Below, piece after piece: positions 4,947-7,418 of a stretch of 7,418 nt of DNA. The stretch is taken from positions 1 through 7,418 of the forward strand of contig JASHRR010000592.1 in NCBI GenBank assembly GCA_030037185.1. The letters are read 5' to 3'. A program made the translations under genes and the position numbers. The DNA comes from Xanthobacteraceae bacterium. Lineage in GTDB: Bacteria; Pseudomonadota; Alphaproteobacteria; Rhizobiales; Xanthobacteraceae. Position 1 is the first letter of the stretch; each line of letters opens with the position of its first letter. Below the pieces are notes generated by a model, which saw only the letters and a program-made list of their open reading frames with translations, was not told where the DNA came from and made no database searches.

Positions 4947-7418
4947 TCAGCCGGCCTCGTGCGCTGGGGCTTCTGGGTTGCGCGCAACGCGGTCGAGGAA
5001 CTCCTCCAGCGCCGCAATGCACGCCTCGTCGCGATAAACGCGGTGCTTCTTGGCGGCCATAGAGGCTCTAATCTCGGCGTACCAGCCGCGGTCACGGGCA
5101 AGCCGCACCGCGGTCGCCACATAACTGTCGATCGTCCCGGCGATCGTCTCGGTCACGCCCATCATCGTCAGGATAGCTAAGGTGTGGCGGCCGCGCATGA
5201 AAGGGCCGGGGATGGTCACGATGGGCAGATCGTGCGCAAGGCTTTCCAAGGTTGAGTTGCAGCCTGACCATCCGATGCTGTCGAGAACGACGTCACAGCG
5301 GCCCATCGCACCGGCGAAGCTCTCGAAGTCGAGGATCGGCAGCAGCGTGCAGTAGTCGCTGGCAGACAAACCATGGACCGCAAACACACGGTCGAGCCGC
5401 TCGAGAAAGAGGTCTGTGACGCGGTCGGCGCCGTAATGGCGGATGAAGATAAATTGGCAGTCGCCGAGCTCGCGGGCAATCCGGGGAAACACAGTGTCGT
5501 ATTGTGGCAGGTACTTGAATAGAGATTGACCACACCAGAAGCGCGTCCCGCCCGTCCGCCGCCCCAGCTGCAGTGCAAACTCTCGGCGATCGGTCGACTG
5601 GTCGGATGTCGGCGGCGGCTCGTAATAGATCGACAGGTTTGGCAACCGCACCAGGCACTCGGTGTAGTGATGCTGAGCGTCAGGTGGTTCCATCAGGTCG
5701 CTGCTAAGAAAGTAGTCGATGGTCGGAAATCCACTGGTGTCGGGATGGCCCCAGGAGGTGCACTGCACTCGCGCCAACCGCTGGGCGGCAAGCTGGGCCG
5801 AGATGGCGTCCATGCCGACTTCCGGATAGATCAGGACGTGGGGTGCATCGGCGATGATCGTCTGACGCCACGCCTCAATCGACGGGACGTTGCGCACGAA
5901 GCGCTCGCATAACCCTTCGGCCATTTTCGTCTCCGCGTCCACATGCGCGCCCGTGTCGTAGCCGAACACGCGGAAGCGACCTCGGTCGAGGCGGCTGATC
6001 CACCCTTTGATTGGGATCTTCCAGTTGGAATGGTCGCGAAAGAAGGCGCTGACGATGCCGACCCTGACGAGTTCGCCCGGTCGCGCTGGTGGCGCCAACG
6101 GGACAGACTGATAGCGCGCCGCCATGATGTTGCAGATCGTCGCTCCATAGATGGCCTGCAAGTCACGATCGTTGCGGCCCTGATAGGCGAGAAAAAACGG
6201 CTGGCTGGCTCCGACCGCGCCCGCAAATGCAGCAGGCGCGTGCTCGACGTCGCGACGCAATGCGTCAATACGTTGGGCGTAGTCCTGCCGCCGACACGCG
6301 ATCTCCGGCTCGTCCATGTAGAGTATCCGCAGCGCTGACATGCAGCGGCCGAACTTGACGTTGGCGTGATCTGGACGAATGGCGAGAGCCTCGGCGTAGC
6401 ACGCGGCTGCTTCGTCGCCGCGGTTCATCTCCTCGAGCACGAGACCTCGACGGTACAGCACGTCCGCGTCCTGCGGCTTTACGGCAAGCGACCTGTCAAT
6501 AGTCGCGAGCGCCTCCGAATGACGATAGAGCCGACGCAAGGCGCTGAGGCGTGCCGTAAGCGCGTCGATGTCGTTCGGGGCGAGCTCGAGCAGTCGGTCG
6601 TAGAGACCGAGTGCAGCCGCAAAGCGACGCATGTCATAGAGCAGGTTGCCGTAGTTCAACAGCGCATTGGCGTGACGCGGGTTCGCGGCCAGCGCTTTCT
6701 CGTAGCTCGCAATCGCTTCGGCGTTGCGATCTAGTGATCGCAAGGTCGCACCGCGATTGCTCAGGGCATCGACATCGCCGGGTCGTGCCGCGAGGATCTG
6801 CTCGTAACACGCCAGTGCTTCCGATCGCCGATCGAGCCGAGCCAGGACGTTACCGCGATTCTTAAGCGCATCGAGATGACCAGGAGCGGATGCCAGAACC
6901 CGATCGAAATCGGCGAGCGCGTCTCCGTAGCGTGCACGCCGCGCAAGTAAGGTCCCGCGGTTGAAGCGGACCGCCACCAGGTCGGGGCGACGCGCAAGCA
7001 CCTCGTCATACTGCGCAATCGCCTCGTCAATGCGATCGAGCCGCGTCAGGATGACGGCGCGATTGCACGCGATCTCCACGTCGTTCGGCGAGAGCGTCAA
7101 GATACGGTCGCAGGTCGCAAGCGCTTCAGCCGGACGATTGAGCACGAGCAATGCGCGCGCCTGCAGGGCGAGCGCCTCGGCCGCGCCCGGCTTAAGCTCC
7201 AGTGCACGCGAAGCCAGCCGATAAGCCTCGGCGGCATTGCCTTGCTGGTAGTTGGCGAACGCCAGCAGATAGTGCGGCTCGAACCAACGTGGATCGCGTG
7301 CCAGAACGGCGCTATAAATCGCCATCGCCTCGGCGAGGCGGCCTTGTCGATGGAGCATCTTAGCCTGCTCGACTTGGCGCGTCGCGTCTTGGCGAATATT
7401 CATCGGGTTAAGCTTCAA
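4947..7418 (-). CDS. TPR-repeat protein with GT41 (SPINDLY/O-GlcNAc transferase-like) glycosyltransferase region
   Basis: A frame of 823 codons reaches the window edge. It can begin at TTG 7416-7418 or at ATG 7401-7403 (818 residues), or extend slightly further outside; no strong ribosome binding site settles it. The TPR array starts by residue ~12, so little is missing. Residues ~12-352 hold about ten 34-residue tetratricopeptide repeats, most ending in the typical 'A...L...P' (for example DEAIAQYDEVLARRPD), for protein binding. A linker (~353-448) includes AGAVGASQPFFLAYQGRNDR, common in bacterial relatives. The GT41 region runs ~452-800: VRVGIVSAFFRDHSNWK, VQCTSWGHPDTSGFPTIDY (551-569), YTECLVRLPN, FWCGQSLFKYLPQYD with K635 at the place of the catalytic-site lysine of O-GlcNAc transferase, and WSGCNSTLESLAHDLPIVTIPG (717-738) for nucleotide-sugar binding. 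Where most members have the GHT..NR histidine motif, this one has YPEVGMDAISAQ (531-542). No signal peptide or membrane segment; cytoplasmic. The likely role is sugar transfer to proteins or glycans from a UDP-sugar; donor and acceptor are unknown. Confidence 0.9.
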   Translation of the reverse strand: MKLNPMNIRQDATRQVEQAKMLHRQGRLAEAMAIYSAVLARDPRWFEPHYLLAFANYQQGNAAEAYRLASRALELKPGAAEALALQARALLVLNRPAEALATCDRILTLSPNDVEIACNRAVILTRLDRIDEAIAQYDEVLARRPDLVAVRFNRGTLLARRARYGDALADFDRVLASAPGHLDALKNRGNVLARLDRRSEALACYEQILAARPGDVDALSNRGATLRSLDRNAEAIASYEKALAANPRHANALLNYGNLLYDMRRFAAALGLYDRLLELAPNDIDALTARLSALRRLYRHSEALATIDRSLAVKPQDADVLYRRGLVLEEMNRGDEAAACYAEALAIRPDHANVKFGRCMSALRILYMDEPEIACRRQDYAQRIDALRRDVEHAPAAFAGAVGASQPFFLAYQGRNDRDLQAIYGATICNIMAARYQSVPLAPPARPGELVRVGIVSAFFRDHSNWKIPIKGWISRLDRGRFRVFGYDTGAHVDAETKMAEGLCERFVRNVPSIEAWRQTIIADAPHVLIYPEVGMDAISAQLAAQRLARVQCTSWGHPDTSGFPTIDYFLSSDLMEPPDAQHHYTECLVRLPNLSIYYEPPPTSDQSTDRREFALQLGRRTGGTRFWCGQSLFKYLPQYDTVFPRIARELGDCQFIFIRHYGADRVTDLFLERLDRVFAVHGLSASDYCTLLPILDFESFAGAMGRCDVVLDSIGWSGCNSTLESLAHDLPIVTIPGPFMRGRHTLAILTMMGVTETIAGTIDSYVATAVRLARDRGWYAEIRASMAAKKHRVYRDEACIAALEEFLDRVARNPEAPAHEAG

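Noticed and set aside
4797..5180. Plus-strand frame of 127 codons overlapping the GT41 3' end
   Set aside because: Most of it is antisense to the conserved glycosyltransferase region, with no ribosome binding site or family resemblance.

Overview
This 7.4 kb window looks like chromosomal DNA of a GC-rich alphaproteobacterium, probably of the Bradyrhizobium/Rhizobiales kind. That placement is inferred from base composition, from the style of the group II intron, and from the TPR/O-GlcNAc-transferase type protein; it was not tested by a search. Gene density is low in the left two thirds, and several elements there are broken, so this reads as an accessory or eroding stretch beside a large intact gene.

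Layout. (1) Bases 1-516 hold the C-terminal part of an FAD-dependent aromatic-ring monooxygenase (PheA/TfdB type), cut by the window edge. (2) Bases ~598-1484 hold the 5' half of a group II intron: its 5' RNA domains followed by a reverse transcriptase ORF with three apparent frame changes, a small in-frame deletion and loss of everything after the early RT motifs. (3) Bases 1485-1728 hold no recognisable gene, but the end of the stretch carries a good promoter and a perfect palindrome next to a TetR-family regulator. (4) Bases 1729-3299 hold a two-gene unit: the TetR/AcrR regulator and an NAD(P)-dependent extended short-chain dehydrogenase/epimerase, joined by an ATGA stop/start overlap. (5) Bases 3300-3974 hold no intact gene; the minus strand shows a probable decayed alpha/beta-hydrolase C-terminus split over two frames. 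(6) On the minus strand lie an integral-membrane isoprenylcysteine carboxyl methyltransferase-like protein (3975-4667) and a large TPR protein with a GT41 (SPINDLY/O-GlcNAc transferase-like) catalytic region (4947 to the window end).

How they work together. The only clear functional unit is TetR plus dehydrogenase: the regulator probably controls its own promoter and, through the overlap, the enzyme. The TetR/SDR pair, the monooxygenase tail and the hydrolase remnant would suit small-molecule (aromatic or ketone/alcohol) oxidation, but no pathway can be named. The methyltransferase and the GT41 protein share a strand but are 279 bases apart and need not be co-transcribed.

No previously undescribed multi-gene system is evident. 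The observations most worth checking are the degenerate intron, the possible leaderless self-regulated tetR promoter, the GT41 protein lacking the usual catalytic-pocket histidine motif, and the hydrolase remnant.
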